Part shown: positions 8,037-16,148 of the stretch, in pieces
Numbering within the stretch: the stretch's first letter is position 1
Layout: each line of letters begins with the position of its first letter
Assembly: GCA_035301545.1 (NCBI GenBank)
Contig: DATGUA010000023.1
Coordinates: 1 to 29,407 of the forward strand
Origin: DATGUA01 sp035301545
GTDB taxonomy: Bacteria; Bacillota; Clostridia; Tissierellales; Tissierellaceae
Reading direction: 5' to 3'
Length of the DNA stretch: 29,407 nucleotides
The notes under the pieces: model-generated
What the model was told of the DNA's origin: nothing
The model's input: only the letters and a program-made list of their open reading frames with translations
Databases searched by the model: none
Made by a program: the position numbers and the translations under genes

Positions 8037-8798
8037 TTATGGTAAATCTACAGGAAAAGTAGGCATTGTTTCAAACTTAAATTTACTTTTCTCATGCATA
8101 TTATCAAGTTTTTCTTTAATAGATTTTTCTGGTATAATTCCTTCTCGTATATATTTGTTTAAGCTTTCATAGCTAAAACCAAGAACATCCTCATCAGTTT
8201 GACCTGTTAGACCATCTGCAGCCGGTTTAATAATATATTTTTCAGGAAGTCCTAGGATTCTTCCTAATTGTATAACTTCATCAGAGGTTAGGTTCCCTAA
8301 AGGAGAAAAAGCACCAGTATTATCTCCATAAACTGTAGTATATCCTATCCATTTTTCTGATAAATTGCCTGTATTAATAACCCTACTATTTGGAATAGAT
8401 TGGGAAATTGCATAAAGAAGAGTCATACGTACTCTAGCAGGAAGATTAATCTTAGTGTTCTCAGATATATCTTTAATAATTTCTCCATTTTCATTCTCTA
8501 TAACTTGTAAAAATTCTGAAGTAATTGAATTAATAGGTATATGAATATATTTAATATTTAGTTCTTCACATATTCCAAAGGCAAAGGAAATATCCTCTTG
8601 GATACCATCAGGCATAATTACACCTATGACATTTTTATTTCCTAAGGCTTTCTTACACAAGGCTGCTACGATAGAGCTATCTTTTCCACCTGAAATACCT
8701 AATATAGCCTTAGTTCCATTTGTTTTTCCCATCATATGTCTTATCCATAATATTAAATCGTTTTTAATATTAGTAATTTCCTTTTTATTTAATTTCAC
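8037..8798 (-). CDS. nadE: NH3-dependent NAD+ synthetase
   Basis: A 253-residue enzyme that converts deamido-NAD+ to NAD+ with ATP and ammonia, the last step of NAD synthesis. The ATP pyrophosphatase P-loop SGGKDSS is at residues 36-42. Other family blocks are NTGNLSEKWIGYTTVYGDN (142-160), SPLGNLTSDEV (165-175), and KPAADGLTGQTDED (191-204). There is no N-terminal glutaminase domain, so ammonia is the nitrogen donor. Its ATG overlaps the end of the upstream hydrolase gene by four bases (8795-8798), indicating translational coupling. The gene ends facing a bidirectional terminator. Confidence 0.95.
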   Translation of the reverse strand: MKLNKKEITNIKNDLILWIRHMMGKTNGTKAILGISGGKDSSIVAALCKKALGNKNVIGVIMPDGIQEDISFAFGICEELNIKYIHIPINSITSEFLQVIENENGEIIKDISENTKINLPARVRMTLLYAISQSIPNSRVINTGNLSEKWIGYTTVYGDNTGAFSPLGNLTSDEVIQLGRILGLPEKYIIKPAADGLTGQTDEDVLGFSYESLNKYIREGIIPEKSIKEKLDNMHEKSKFKFETMPTFPVDLP

Positions 8799-9310
8799 TT
8801 TCTTTTCACCTCCATATGTAGCCCTTCCATTATATCTAAAGCTTTATTGTGGAGAGTTAAATCATTGCTAGTACAAAGATTTTCATCAATTAATATTTTA
8901 GAATTGATAAAGGTATTTTGTAAAATAATTGCATTAGAGAGAATACATAAATGGGTCTCTATGCCTATTATCTCAATCTTTTCCATATATTTATCATCAA
9001 AGTTTTGAAACATAGATTTAGATTTATAAGGAGGGATACCGTAATTAAGTTTTGAAATATAATTATGAGGACTGAGTATATCTTTTAATTCGCCATAAGG
9101 TTCTTCACCCCAATGTTTAACATCTAAAGATCTATTATCATTTGGCATATTTTTGTGAATGTTTTTAGTGTAGAAAATTAAATCTTTCTTTTCCTCATAC
9201 TCTTTAATCTTTTTAATTATATTTGGTACTAGTTGATCTGCATGTTTTACTGCCATTTTACCATGTATCTGATCAACAAAATCGTTTTGCATATCAATAA
9301 TAAATAGCAT
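8795..9310 (-). CDS. Isochorismatase-family cysteine hydrolase, probable nicotinamidase
   Basis: A 171-residue enzyme of the isochorismatase/nicotinamidase superfamily. The catalytic triad can be placed as D6 (FIIDMQNDF), K87 (SKLNYG) and C122 (ETHLCILSNA). Overlap with nadE suggests it makes nicotinate from nicotinamide for the salvage branch of NAD synthesis. The metal-site motif is not canonical: where nicotinamidases have Asp-x-His, this protein has N50-I-H52, and a later histidine is at H66. Substrate is therefore inferred mainly from context. It begins almost directly with the first beta strand, so it is short for the family. The start is supported by AAGGAAG upstream on the minus strand. 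It is the first gene of the two-gene operon. Confidence 0.82.
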   Translation of the reverse strand: MLFIIDMQNDFVDQIHGKMAVKHADQLVPNIIKKIKEYEEKKDLIFYTKNIHKNMPNDNRSLDVKHWGEEPYGELKDILSPHNYISKLNYGIPPYKSKSMFQNFDDKYMEKIEIIGIETHLCILSNAIILQNTFINSKILIDENLCTSNDLTLHNKALDIMEGLHMEVKRK

Positions 9311-9543
9311 ATTATCTTCCTTTTAAATAATTTCTAAAAATAATGAGCTTCAAAATTAGTATGGTCCTTTTATTCTTATTTAAACATAGTATTTTAAGAA
9401 AGAACCGAGCGATCAAAAAACAGATATAGTAAGAAATAATTTAGAGTAAAGAAATATTGTTAAGATAAAATATTAATGTAGAAGATAATAAAATAGGTAG
9501 TTTTTATTTTTAATTAATGATAGGCTGAATTATAAGGAGAAAA
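9311..9543. other. Upstream region of the nadE operon, no gene seen
   Basis: AT-rich with no open frame that looks coding. It must hold the leftward promoter of the hydrolase-nadE operon, but no clear -35/-10 pair stands out. A 16-base string (AAGAAATAATTTAGAG, 9431-9446) recurs exactly at 19837-19852 upstream of uppP. Confidence 0.4.
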
Positions 9544-9788
9544 ATGAATATTAGTTATCAAATAAAAAGATATTTCCTAATTTAAGAAGTTAAATCTTCT
9601 ATTGACAAAATAAATTTAATTAATAAATATAATTATAATGAGGAATTGTCAGTAATAGATAATGATACTTCTACATTTTGTTATAGAGAAATTTCAGGAA
9701 GTAAAGGTAAAGTATTTAATCATAATTATGGAATTGCTATAGATATTAATCCTATTTAAGCAAAGAGTATTTAGATAGAGAATATTAG
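9544..9788 (+). pseudogene. M15-family (D-Ala-D-Ala carboxypeptidase/VanY-like) peptidase remnant
   Basis: A frame starting at ATG 9544, with AAGGAG just before it, is broken by TAA at 9583-9585. It then continues to TAA at 9757-9759 and encodes recognisable M15 core sequence: IDKINLINKYNYNEELS, DNDTSTFCYREISGS and NHNYGIAIDINPI. The last matches the zinc-binding SNHSYGxAIDINP block, with the His and Asp ligands kept. A following piece in another frame (9759-9788) reads SKEYLDREY, like the YxDR block that comes next in the family. The N-terminal domain and the C-terminal catalytic His region are missing. It is a clear pseudogene by stop, frameshift and truncation at both ends. Confidence 0.75.
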
Positions 9789-10062
9789 AATTTGTACAAT
9801 TTTAACAATTGTATAATATATATAAGGATACAAAGAAAAATAAACAAAAAATGCTGTTTCATAGTTAAATAACTACAAGGTAAGTTTGTGTAAAATTGCT
9901 GGGGTAAGGAAAAGTAGTTTATTATACCTCAATCTTTTATTAAAATTTAAAATTTGTGTAAGAATATATAATTATAAAAACGTTTTCCATATACTAAACT
10001 GATAGTATATTATCAGATTATTTTGATTTGATAAAATTAATAAAATATAAGGATGTGTGAAA
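9789..10062 (+). promoter_or_regulatory. Leader/promoter region of the NCS2 permease gene
   Basis: No gene seen. Elements visible: inverted repeat TACAATT-N5-AATTGTA at 9795-9813 overlapping TATAAT at 9812-9817; a perfect 10-bp palindrome AAAACGTTTT at 9977-9986 within a cre-like (CcpA or LacI-family) sequence that misses two consensus positions; and inverted repeat CTGATA-N6-TATCAG at 9999-10016. A weaker promoter could be TTGCTG...TATTAT near 9898-9927. No purine riboswitch core was recognised. The ribosome binding site is AAGGA at 10049-10053. Confidence 0.4.
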
Positions 10063-11418
10063 ATGGATGAAGGTATTGGCAAAAGGCAAGGATCTCTTTT
10101 TGAGGTAGAAGGTAGACCTAGTTTACGAGAAGTTACCCCTCTTGGATTACAGCATGTGGTGGCTGCTTTTGTAGGAGTTATTACTCCTGCTATATTAGTG
10201 GCAGGAGTTACAGGACTTGATGCGACAGATACAGCAATGTTAATTCAAATGTCACTAATAGTTACAGCCTTATCAACTTTAATACAACTGTTTCCTATTG
10301 GAGGTATAGGATCAGGATTACCTGTAATAATGGGAATTAGTTTCGCTTATATTCCATCACTTTTAGCAATAGGAGGGAAATTTGATTTACCTACTATATT
10401 TGGAGCACAGATTATAGGAGGATTAGCAGCATTTGTTGTAGGAATATTTATAAAACAACTTCGAAAGTTTTTTCCTCCTCTAGTAACTGGAACAGTTATA
10501 TTTACTATAGGTTTATCTCTATATGATGTTGCAATAAAGTATATGGCTGGTGGAGCAGGCAGTGATTCATTTGGTTCAACGAGAAATTGGTTCGTTGCAA
10601 TAGTTACCTTAATAGTAGTAATATTTCTAACACATTTTACAAAAGGTATTACAAATCTAGCAGCGATTCTTATTGGGATGATAGTAGGTTACATAATGTC
10701 ATATTTTATGGGTATGGTTAGTTTTGATCCGGTTAGAGAAGCAGGTTGGTTTCAAATAGTTCCACCATTGTATTTCGGAGTTAAATTTGAAATAAGTGCT
10801 ATTATCTCATTAGTAGTGATGTATATAGTAAATTCAGTTCAAGCAATTGGAGATTTTTCCTCTACTACCATGGGAGGATTAAATCGAGAGCCTACAGATA
10901 ATGAATTATCTGGAGGCATTAAGGCAAGTGGATTATCAAGTAGTTTAGGAGCATTGATAGGTGGATTACCTATAGCAACATTTAGTCAGAATGTAGGTAT
11001 AGTAACTGTTAATAAAGTAGTAAATAAAATGGTCTTCGTATTTGCGGCTGGGGTATTTTTAATAGCAGGATTTATACCTAAATTCTCAGCAGTATTAACA
11101 ACTATACCGCAAGCTGTTATAGGTGGAGGAACATTATCTGTATTTGCAGTAATTACTATGACTGGTATAAGGATGATAAGCTCAGAAGACTTAAATCCTA
11201 GAAATACTGCAGTAGTAGGTCTAGCCGTTGCATTAGGAGTAGGTATAACTTCTGTTCCAGATGCTTTATCTGGTTTTCCAGATTGGGTTGATACCGTATT
11301 TGGAAGTTCATCAGTAGTTATTGCTACAATAACTGCTATAGTTCTTAATTTAATTCTTCCTAAAGAAGAAGAGAGCGAAGAAAGTGAAGAGATTGAAGAG
11401 GTTAGTGAATTATATTAA
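10063..11418 (+). CDS. NCS2-family nucleobase permease, xanthine/uracil type
   Basis: An integral membrane proton- or cation-coupled transporter of the nucleobase-ascorbate (NCS2) family with about 14 hydrophobic segments. The family signature QNVGIVTVNK is at about residue 309, and the substrate-binding TM8 region NSVQAIGDFSSTT precedes the EPTDNELSGGIKASG loop. Xanthine is the likely substrate because genes for a xanthine dehydrogenase-type enzyme follow at once; uracil or urate remain possible. The C-terminus is a very acidic tail of glutamates and serines. I place the start at ATG 10063, nine bases after AAGGA; a GTG at 10057 is in frame but too close to that site. A terminator hairpin follows, so read-through or a separate promoter must serve the next genes. 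Confidence 0.88.
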   Translation: MDEGIGKRQGSLFEVEGRPSLREVTPLGLQHVVAAFVGVITPAILVAGVTGLDATDTAMLIQMSLIVTALSTLIQLFPIGGIGSGLPVIMGISFAYIPSLLAIGGKFDLPTIFGAQIIGGLAAFVVGIFIKQLRKFFPPLVTGTVIFTIGLSLYDVAIKYMAGGAGSDSFGSTRNWFVAIVTLIVVIFLTHFTKGITNLAAILIGMIVGYIMSYFMGMVSFDPVREAGWFQIVPPLYFGVKFEISAIISLVVMYIVNSVQAIGDFSSTTMGGLNREPTDNELSGGIKASGLSSSLGALIGGLPIATFSQNVGIVTVNKVVNKMVFVFAAGVFLIAGFIPKFSAVLTTIPQAVIGGGTLSVFAVITMTGIRMISSEDLNPRNTAVVGLAVALGVGITSVPDALSGFPDWVDTVFGSSSVVIATITAIVLNLILPKEEESEESEEIEEVSELY

Positions 11419-11429
11419 TAGACTAATAT

Positions 11430-11463
11430 AAAGATGATAATGGAAAATTCATTATCATCTTTT
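11430..11463 (+). terminator. Intrinsic terminator or attenuator after the permease gene
   Basis: Perfect 13-bp stem AAAGATGATAATG/CATTATCATCTTT with a 7-base loop, ending in a short T run. The T run is short, so partial read-through into the Mo-hydroxylase genes is plausible. Confidence 0.7.
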
Positions 11464-11527
11464 GAAATAATAAAATATATAGATAAAGTGAATTTGCGAA
11501 ATAAATTTAGGAAGAAGGGTGAACAAA

Positions 11528-12331
11528 ATGGGAGAAAGGTTTATAAATTACGTGTTACCAGATAATGTAGAAGAAGCTTATGAAGCTTTACAGTCTCGAA
11601 GAACCTCGCGACTTATTGGTGGAGGATGTTTTGTAAAGTTAGGAGAAAAAAAAATCGTACTAGCAGTGGATCTTTCTAAATCAGGTCTTGATTATATAAA
11701 TGAACTTGAGAATGAAATAGAAATAGGTGGAATGACTAGCTTAAGAACTTTTGAAACCTCTAAATTATTAAAAGAAAATTTTGGAGATATTATTGAAGAT
11801 AGTGTTAAAAATATAATTGGAGTACAATTAAGAAATATTGCAAGTATTGGAGGTACTGTATTTCCTAAATTTGGATTTTCAGATCCTTTAACTGCGCTAT
11901 TAGCTTTAGATGCAGATATTTATTTACATGGTGATGGTAGAATATCTTTAGAAGATTTTTTAAAAGAAAAAACTAGAAGAAAGGATATATTAGAAAAGGT
12001 TATTTTAAAGAAAAATGTATCTAGAGGGTCATTTCAAAGTATAAGAAACTCAGCTGTTGATTATGCAATATTAAATGTGGCAGTTGGAATTGTTGATGGA
12101 GAATATAGGATAGCAGTAGGAGCTAGGCCTAGGAGAGCAACATTAGCTTTAGAGGCTATGGAGTTTTTAAATAATAATGAATTGAATGAGGAAAATATAA
12201 TAAAAACCAGTAATATAGTTGGAGAAGAGTTACATTTTGGAACAAATACTAGGGGCTCAGCAGAATACAGAAAAGAATTATCTAAAGTATTAACTAAAAG
12301 AGCCTTAATGGAGGTATCAAAATGGAAATAA
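11528..12331 (+). CDS. Xanthine dehydrogenase-family FAD-binding subunit
   Basis: A 267-residue subunit (CoxM/XdhB type) that carries FAD and passes electrons between the iron-sulfur subunit and NAD+ or another acceptor. The N-terminal FAD-binding motif IGGGCFVK and the second FAD motif ASIGGTVF followed by FSDPLTALLALDA are clear. The C-terminal domain (about 160-267) is the CO-dehydrogenase flavoprotein C-terminal fold. Length is normal for the bacterial separate-subunit form (about 260-295). Start at ATG 11528 is preferred, about nine bases from GAAGGG; a GTG at 11519 is in frame. The stop overlaps the next start by 10 bases, showing tight coupling. Confidence 0.9.
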   Translation: MGERFINYVLPDNVEEAYEALQSRRTSRLIGGGCFVKLGEKKIVLAVDLSKSGLDYINELENEIEIGGMTSLRTFETSKLLKENFGDIIEDSVKNIIGVQLRNIASIGGTVFPKFGFSDPLTALLALDADIYLHGDGRISLEDFLKEKTRRKDILEKVILKKNVSRGSFQSIRNSAVDYAILNVAVGIVDGEYRIAVGARPRRATLALEAMEFLNNNELNEENIIKTSNIVGEELHFGTNTRGSAEYRKELSKVLTKRALMEVSKWK

Positions 12332-12768
12332 GTTTACATATAAATGAAGTTCAAAAAACATTTAAGATTGATCCAGATGAATACTTATTAGAAGTTTTAA
12401 GAAGGAATGGTTATTTAAGTGTTAAAAAAGGGTGTGATACAGGGACATGTGGTGTCTGCACCATATTGCTAGATGATATGCCAGTATTATCATGTTCATA
12501 TTTGGCAGTCAGAGCAGATGGGAAACATATAACAACTATTGAAGGAATACAAGACAAAGCAAAAGATATAGGAAAGTATTTAGTTTCTGAAGGTGCAGAT
12601 CAGTGTGGATACTGTAGTCCTAGTTTGATACTTACTATTGTTGCTATGGAAAAAGAAATGGAAGATCCAACTGAAGAAAAAATAACAAGATATTTAAATG
12701 GGAATTTATGTAGATGTACAGGATATATGGGACAGTTAAGAGGGATTTTAAAGTATATGGAGGTATAG
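12322..12768 (+). CDS. Xanthine dehydrogenase-family 2x[2Fe-2S] subunit
   Basis: A 148-residue electron-transfer subunit holding two [2Fe-2S] clusters. The ferredoxin-like N-terminal cluster ligands are C38, C43, C46 and C58 (CDTGTCGVC ... C). The C-terminal helical cluster ligands are C95, C98 (QCGYC), C130 and C132 (NLCRC). All eight cysteines are present. It takes electrons from the Mo site and hands them to the FAD subunit. It overlaps the FAD gene by 10 bases and ends two bases before the Mo-subunit start. Confidence 0.95.
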   Translation: MEISLHINEVQKTFKIDPDEYLLEVLRRNGYLSVKKGCDTGTCGVCTILLDDMPVLSCSYLAVRADGKHITTIEGIQDKAKDIGKYLVSEGADQCGYCSPSLILTIVAMEKEMEDPTEEKITRYLNGNLCRCTGYMGQLRGILKYMEV

Positions 12769-12770
12769 TA

Positions 12771-15086
12771 ATGAAAAAAGGTTCAGTAGGAAAGGAAATA
12801 GAAAAAATAGATGGTATGAGACTTGTAACAGGTCAGCCTGCATACACAGACGATCTAGCTTCTAAAGATTGTTTAATAATAAAATTTTTAAGAAGTCCTC
12901 ATTCATTTGCAAAAATTAAAAGTATTGATACTACAAGGGCAGAAAAAATGAAAGGAGTAGAATGCGTTTTTACACATGAAAATGTACCTAAACATCTTTA
13001 TACAAGAGCAGGTCAATCTTATCCTGAAGCATCGATATATGATAAATATATTTTAGATGAATATGTTAGGTATGTAGGAGATGAAGTCGCATTAGTTGCA
13101 GCTAGCTCAGAAGATATAGCTAAGAAAGCCCTAAAACGTATTAAAGTAGAATATGAGGTCTTTGACCCAGTATTAGATATCTTAGAAGCTGAAGATCATC
13201 CTAGCAAAATACATTTTAAAGACAGAACTTTTATGCATATGGAAAAAGGCTTTGATCCAGAGAAGAATATTGCTTGTATATATGATTATGGAGAAGGAGA
13301 TGTAGAAAAAGAACTCCAAAAATCTGAAGTTGTATTTAATGCTACTTATAATACACAAGCACAAGCTCATTCTATGATGGAAACTTATAGAGCCTTTTCA
13401 TATATTGATGAATATGGAACTTTAGTAATAGTATCTTCAACACAGATTCCTTTTCATGTAAGGAGGGAAGTAGCTCAATCTTTAGATATACCTATAAATA
13501 AGATAAGAGTAATAAAGCCTAGAATAGGTGGAGGGTTTGGAGGTAAACAAACTACTCAGGTAGAATTCTATCCAGCACTTGTAACATGGATGACTAAAAA
13601 ACCATCAAAAATTATATATACTAGAAAAGAGACCTATTCTTCATCTAATACTAGACATGCTTCACATATAGATATGACTATTGGATCAGATAAAGAAGGA
13701 AACATTCAAGCAATAGATATGAAAACAATTTCAGATACTGGAGCCTACGGAGAACATGCTTATACAGTTCTAGGAGCTATGGGATATAAAGCTTTACCCC
13801 TATACAATAAAGCAAAAGCTTCTAGATTTTTAGGGAAATCTATATATACAAATAGGGTAACAGGAGGAGCATTTAGAGGATATGGTGTAACTCAAGGAAC
13901 CTATGCCTTAGAATCTGCTATAAATGAGTTAGCAGATAAGTTAAATATGGATCCTTTAAAACTTAGAGAAAAGAATATGTTAAGAAAAGGCGAAGCATCA
14001 GAAATAATGAGAATTACTACAATAGGTGCAGGAGAAGAAGAAATTCCAATGGATAGTTGTGAATTAGAATATTGTGTAGAAAAGGGTAAAGAAATCTTTA
14101 ATTGGAATGAGAAATACCCAAGGGAAAAAGTTTCTAATACGGTAGCAAGAGGATCAGGTATGGCAATTTGCATGCAGGGATCTGGAATTCCCGGTATAGA
14201 TACAGCCTCTGCAAGTATTAGATTAAATGAAGGTGGTACTTTTACTTTATTAACAGGGGCAGCGGATATAGGCACAGGAAGTGATACTATATTACGTCAA
14301 ATAGCAGCAGACGGGATAGGGATATCAGATAATATAATTTCTGTACATTCTGGGGATACAGAGCTGACTCCATTTGATGTAGGAGCTTATGCATCTGGAA
14401 CTACATATTTTTCAGGAAATGCAGTTAAAGAGGCTGCTATAAAAATGAAAGAAAAAATATTAAAAGAAGGAGCAAGGCAATTAGATCTAGATATTAAAGA
14501 AGTGCAATTTGATGGAGAATATATTTATAATAAGGATAAAAGGATTAGTCTGAAAGATTTAAGTAATAAATTAATATATGGAAGACCTCATAGTCAATTA
14601 ACAACAACAGGCTCTTACTCTACCGTAGATGTGGCACCACCATTTGTAGCTAGTTTTGTAGAGGTAGAAGTGGATAAGGAGACAGGAAAAGTAGAAATAT
14701 TGGATTTTGTATCAGTCGTAGATTGTGGTACAGTAATTAATCCTAATTTAGCAAGAATACAAACAGAGGGGGGCATAGTCCAAGGAATAGGTTTAGCTTT
14801 ATTTGAAGATGTGAAAGAGAATAATCAAGGTAAATTATTATCTAATAGTTTAATGCAATATAAGGTTCCATGTAGACAAGATATAAGAAATATAAGAGTA
14901 GAGTTTGCAAAAGGATATGATAAGACTGGTCCTTTCGGTGCAAAATCTATAGGCGAAGTAGTAACTAATACACCAGCTCCAGCTATACAAGATGCAATAT
15001 TTAATGCTGTAGGGGTAAGGATTAGGGATTTACCTATAACTCCTGAAAAAGTAAAATTAGCATTATTAGAGAAAGAAAACAATTAA
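12771..15086 (+). CDS. Molybdenum hydroxylase large (catalytic) subunit, xanthine dehydrogenase family
   Basis: A 771-residue Mo-pterin subunit that hydroxylates a heterocycle, most likely hypoxanthine/xanthine. Motifs in order: the N-terminal alpha/beta hammerhead (about 1-130), GGGFGGKQ (253-260), GGAFRGYG (365-372, with the Arg that positions purine substrates in xanthine oxidases), and the pterin-binding region. The C-terminal KSIGEVV motif carries the catalytic Glu (E729). The start is ATG 12771, seven bases after GGAGG (12760-12764); the frame is open further upstream, but that would overlap the [2Fe-2S] gene by 55 bases and lacks a ribosome binding site. Nicotinate or aldehyde substrates cannot be excluded. 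No XdhC-type maturation gene is next to it. Confidence 0.9.
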   Translation: MKKGSVGKEIEKIDGMRLVTGQPAYTDDLASKDCLIIKFLRSPHSFAKIKSIDTTRAEKMKGVECVFTHENVPKHLYTRAGQSYPEASIYDKYILDEYVRYVGDEVALVAASSEDIAKKALKRIKVEYEVFDPVLDILEAEDHPSKIHFKDRTFMHMEKGFDPEKNIACIYDYGEGDVEKELQKSEVVFNATYNTQAQAHSMMETYRAFSYIDEYGTLVIVSSTQIPFHVRREVAQSLDIPINKIRVIKPRIGGGFGGKQTTQVEFYPALVTWMTKKPSKIIYTRKETYSSSNTRHASHIDMTIGSDKEGNIQAIDMKTISDTGAYGEHAYTVLGAMGYKALPLYNKAKASRFLGKSIYTNRVTGGAFRGYGVTQGTYALESAINELADKLNMDPLKLREKNMLRKGEASEIMRITTIGAGEEEIPMDSCELEYCVEKGKEIFNWNEKYPREKVSNTVARGSGMAICMQGSGIPGIDTASASIRLNEGGTFTLLTGAADIGTGSDTILRQIAADGIGISDNIISVHSGDTELTPFDVGAYASGTTYFSGNAVKEAAIKMKEKILKEGARQLDLDIKEVQFDGEYIYNKDKRISLKDLSNKLIYGRPHSQLTTTGSYSTVDVAPPFVASFVEVEVDKETGKVEILDFVSVVDCGTVINPNLARIQTEGGIVQGIGLALFEDVKENNQGKLLSNSLMQYKVPCRQDIRNIRVEFAKGYDKTGPFGAKSIGEVVTNTPAPAIQDAIFNAVGVRIRDLPITPEKVKLALLEKENN

Positions 15087-15107
15087 TAGAATAATTTATT
15101 TTCTAAC

Positions 15108-15136
15108 TTTACAAATCTAATATTATAGTCTATTAT
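15108..15136 (+). promoter_or_regulatory. Promoter of the YitT-family gene
   Basis: TTTACA at 15108-15113 and TATTAT at 15131-15136 with a 17-base spacer. The -35 overlaps the left arm of the inverted repeat at 15109-15159, suggesting control by a bound protein or by an RNA structure. Confidence 0.5.
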
Positions 15137-15159
15137 TGTATAGTACTTAAGATTTGTAA
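15109..15159. repeat. 10-bp inverted repeat flanking the promoter of the YitT-family gene
   Basis: TTACAAATCT (15109-15118) is exactly complementary to AGATTTGTAA (15150-15159), 31 bases apart. The right arm lies just before the ribosome binding site (ATAGGAGAG) of the next gene, so it could act as a paired operator. Confidence 0.6.
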
Positions 15160-15178
15160 GAATAGGAGAGTTAGATAA

Positions 15179-16051
15179 ATGACTAAAAAAGTCGAAGATA
15201 AGGATAAGAGTGCCAATATATATAGAAAACTGTTAGCTATTATAGTTGGAAATTTATTATGTGCATTAGCATTTAATATTTTTTTCATACCTAATAAGTT
15301 ATTAAGTGGAGGAGTAGGAGGATTAGCAATAATAGTTCAATACTTAACAGATATTCCCTCAGGTATAGTAGTTTTCACTATTAATATACCAATATTTTTA
15401 ATAGGATATAAAATGGTAGATAAGGATTTTGCAATATATAGTTTTATATCAATGTTTATTTTATCATTTCTCTTGACTATAACTAATGGTATAGATGCTT
15501 ATTTCCCATTAAATGATATATTATTAGGATCGGTTTTCGGAGGAGTACTGAATGGGGTAGGTATGGGACTTATGTTCAGAAATAGAACTAGTCAAGGTGG
15601 ATTAGATATTATAGCAGCAGTATTAAAAAGAAAATATAATATTAATATAGGAACAGGACTTATGATGGTAAATACTGTAATAATATCTCTAGCAGGTATA
15701 AGGTTTGGGGTTCAATCAGCTATGTATACTCTCATATCTATGTATATTGGATATCAAATCTTAGATAAAGTTCAAACAGGTTTTAATGTGAGAAAAAATG
15801 TAGTCATTGTTTCAAATAATTCAGAAAAAATAGCTAGTGAGATAATAAGGAAACTTAATAGAGGAGTTACTTTTTTGGAAGGTATGGGTGCTTATACGAA
15901 AGAGAATAGGCAGGTCATATATTGTATCGTAAATTCAAATGAAATAGTAAAGTTAAAAGGAATAGTAGATGAAGTAGATCCAGAAGCCTTTTTAACTATA
16001 AATGAAGTAGTAGAAGTAGAAGGTTCAGGATTTAAAAATGCTGGGATTTAA
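15179..16051 (+). CDS. YitT-family (DUF161/DUF2179) membrane protein
   Basis: A 290-residue protein with five or six N-terminal membrane segments (about 15-200), including the repeated LLSGGVGGLAIIVQY and TSQGGLDIIAAVLK blocks typical of the YitT family. A cytoplasmic C-terminal DUF2179 domain (about 205-285) has the VTFLEGMGAYTKENRQVIYC block. Family members are found widely in Bacillota; a transport or signalling role has been suggested but no general function is established. It follows the Mo-hydroxylase genes in the same direction with a 92-base gap that has its own promoter, so co-regulation is possible but not certain. The start is supported by AGGAGAG upstream. Confidence 0.88.
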   Translation: MTKKVEDKDKSANIYRKLLAIIVGNLLCALAFNIFFIPNKLLSGGVGGLAIIVQYLTDIPSGIVVFTINIPIFLIGYKMVDKDFAIYSFISMFILSFLLTITNGIDAYFPLNDILLGSVFGGVLNGVGMGLMFRNRTSQGGLDIIAAVLKRKYNINIGTGLMMVNTVIISLAGIRFGVQSAMYTLISMYIGYQILDKVQTGFNVRKNVVIVSNNSEKIASEIIRKLNRGVTFLEGMGAYTKENRQVIYCIVNSNEIVKLKGIVDEVDPEAFLTINEVVEVEGSGFKNAGI

Positions 16052-16068
16052 TTAAAAAGTTTAAAATT

Positions 16069-16114
16069 AATAAGGTTGTTTATAACTAAATATTTAGTTA
16101 TAAACAACCTTATT
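16069..16114. terminator. Long bidirectional terminator
   Basis: A 22-bp perfect inverted repeat (16069-16090 with 16093-16114) containing AAGGTTGTTTATAAC, followed by TTTGTT on the plus strand. It separates the convergent YitT-family gene and the FAD/Rieske gene. Confidence 0.88.
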
Positions 16115-16148
16115 TTGTTGAAAGATTATGGGTAGTGAATATATGGTT

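Noticed and set aside
9840..10050. Purine or xanthine riboswitch before the permease gene
   Set aside because: I looked for the conserved purine aptamer core and a three-way junction and could not find either; the inverted repeats seen are short and separate.
12714..12770. Upstream extension of the Mo-subunit frame
   Set aside because: It would overlap the [2Fe-2S] gene by 55 bases and has no ribosome binding site, whereas ATG 12771 has GGAGG at the right distance.
13901..14275. 124-codon open frame on the minus strand inside the Mo subunit
   Set aside because: Antisense shadow of a well-supported gene, with no ribosome binding site and no recognisable product.
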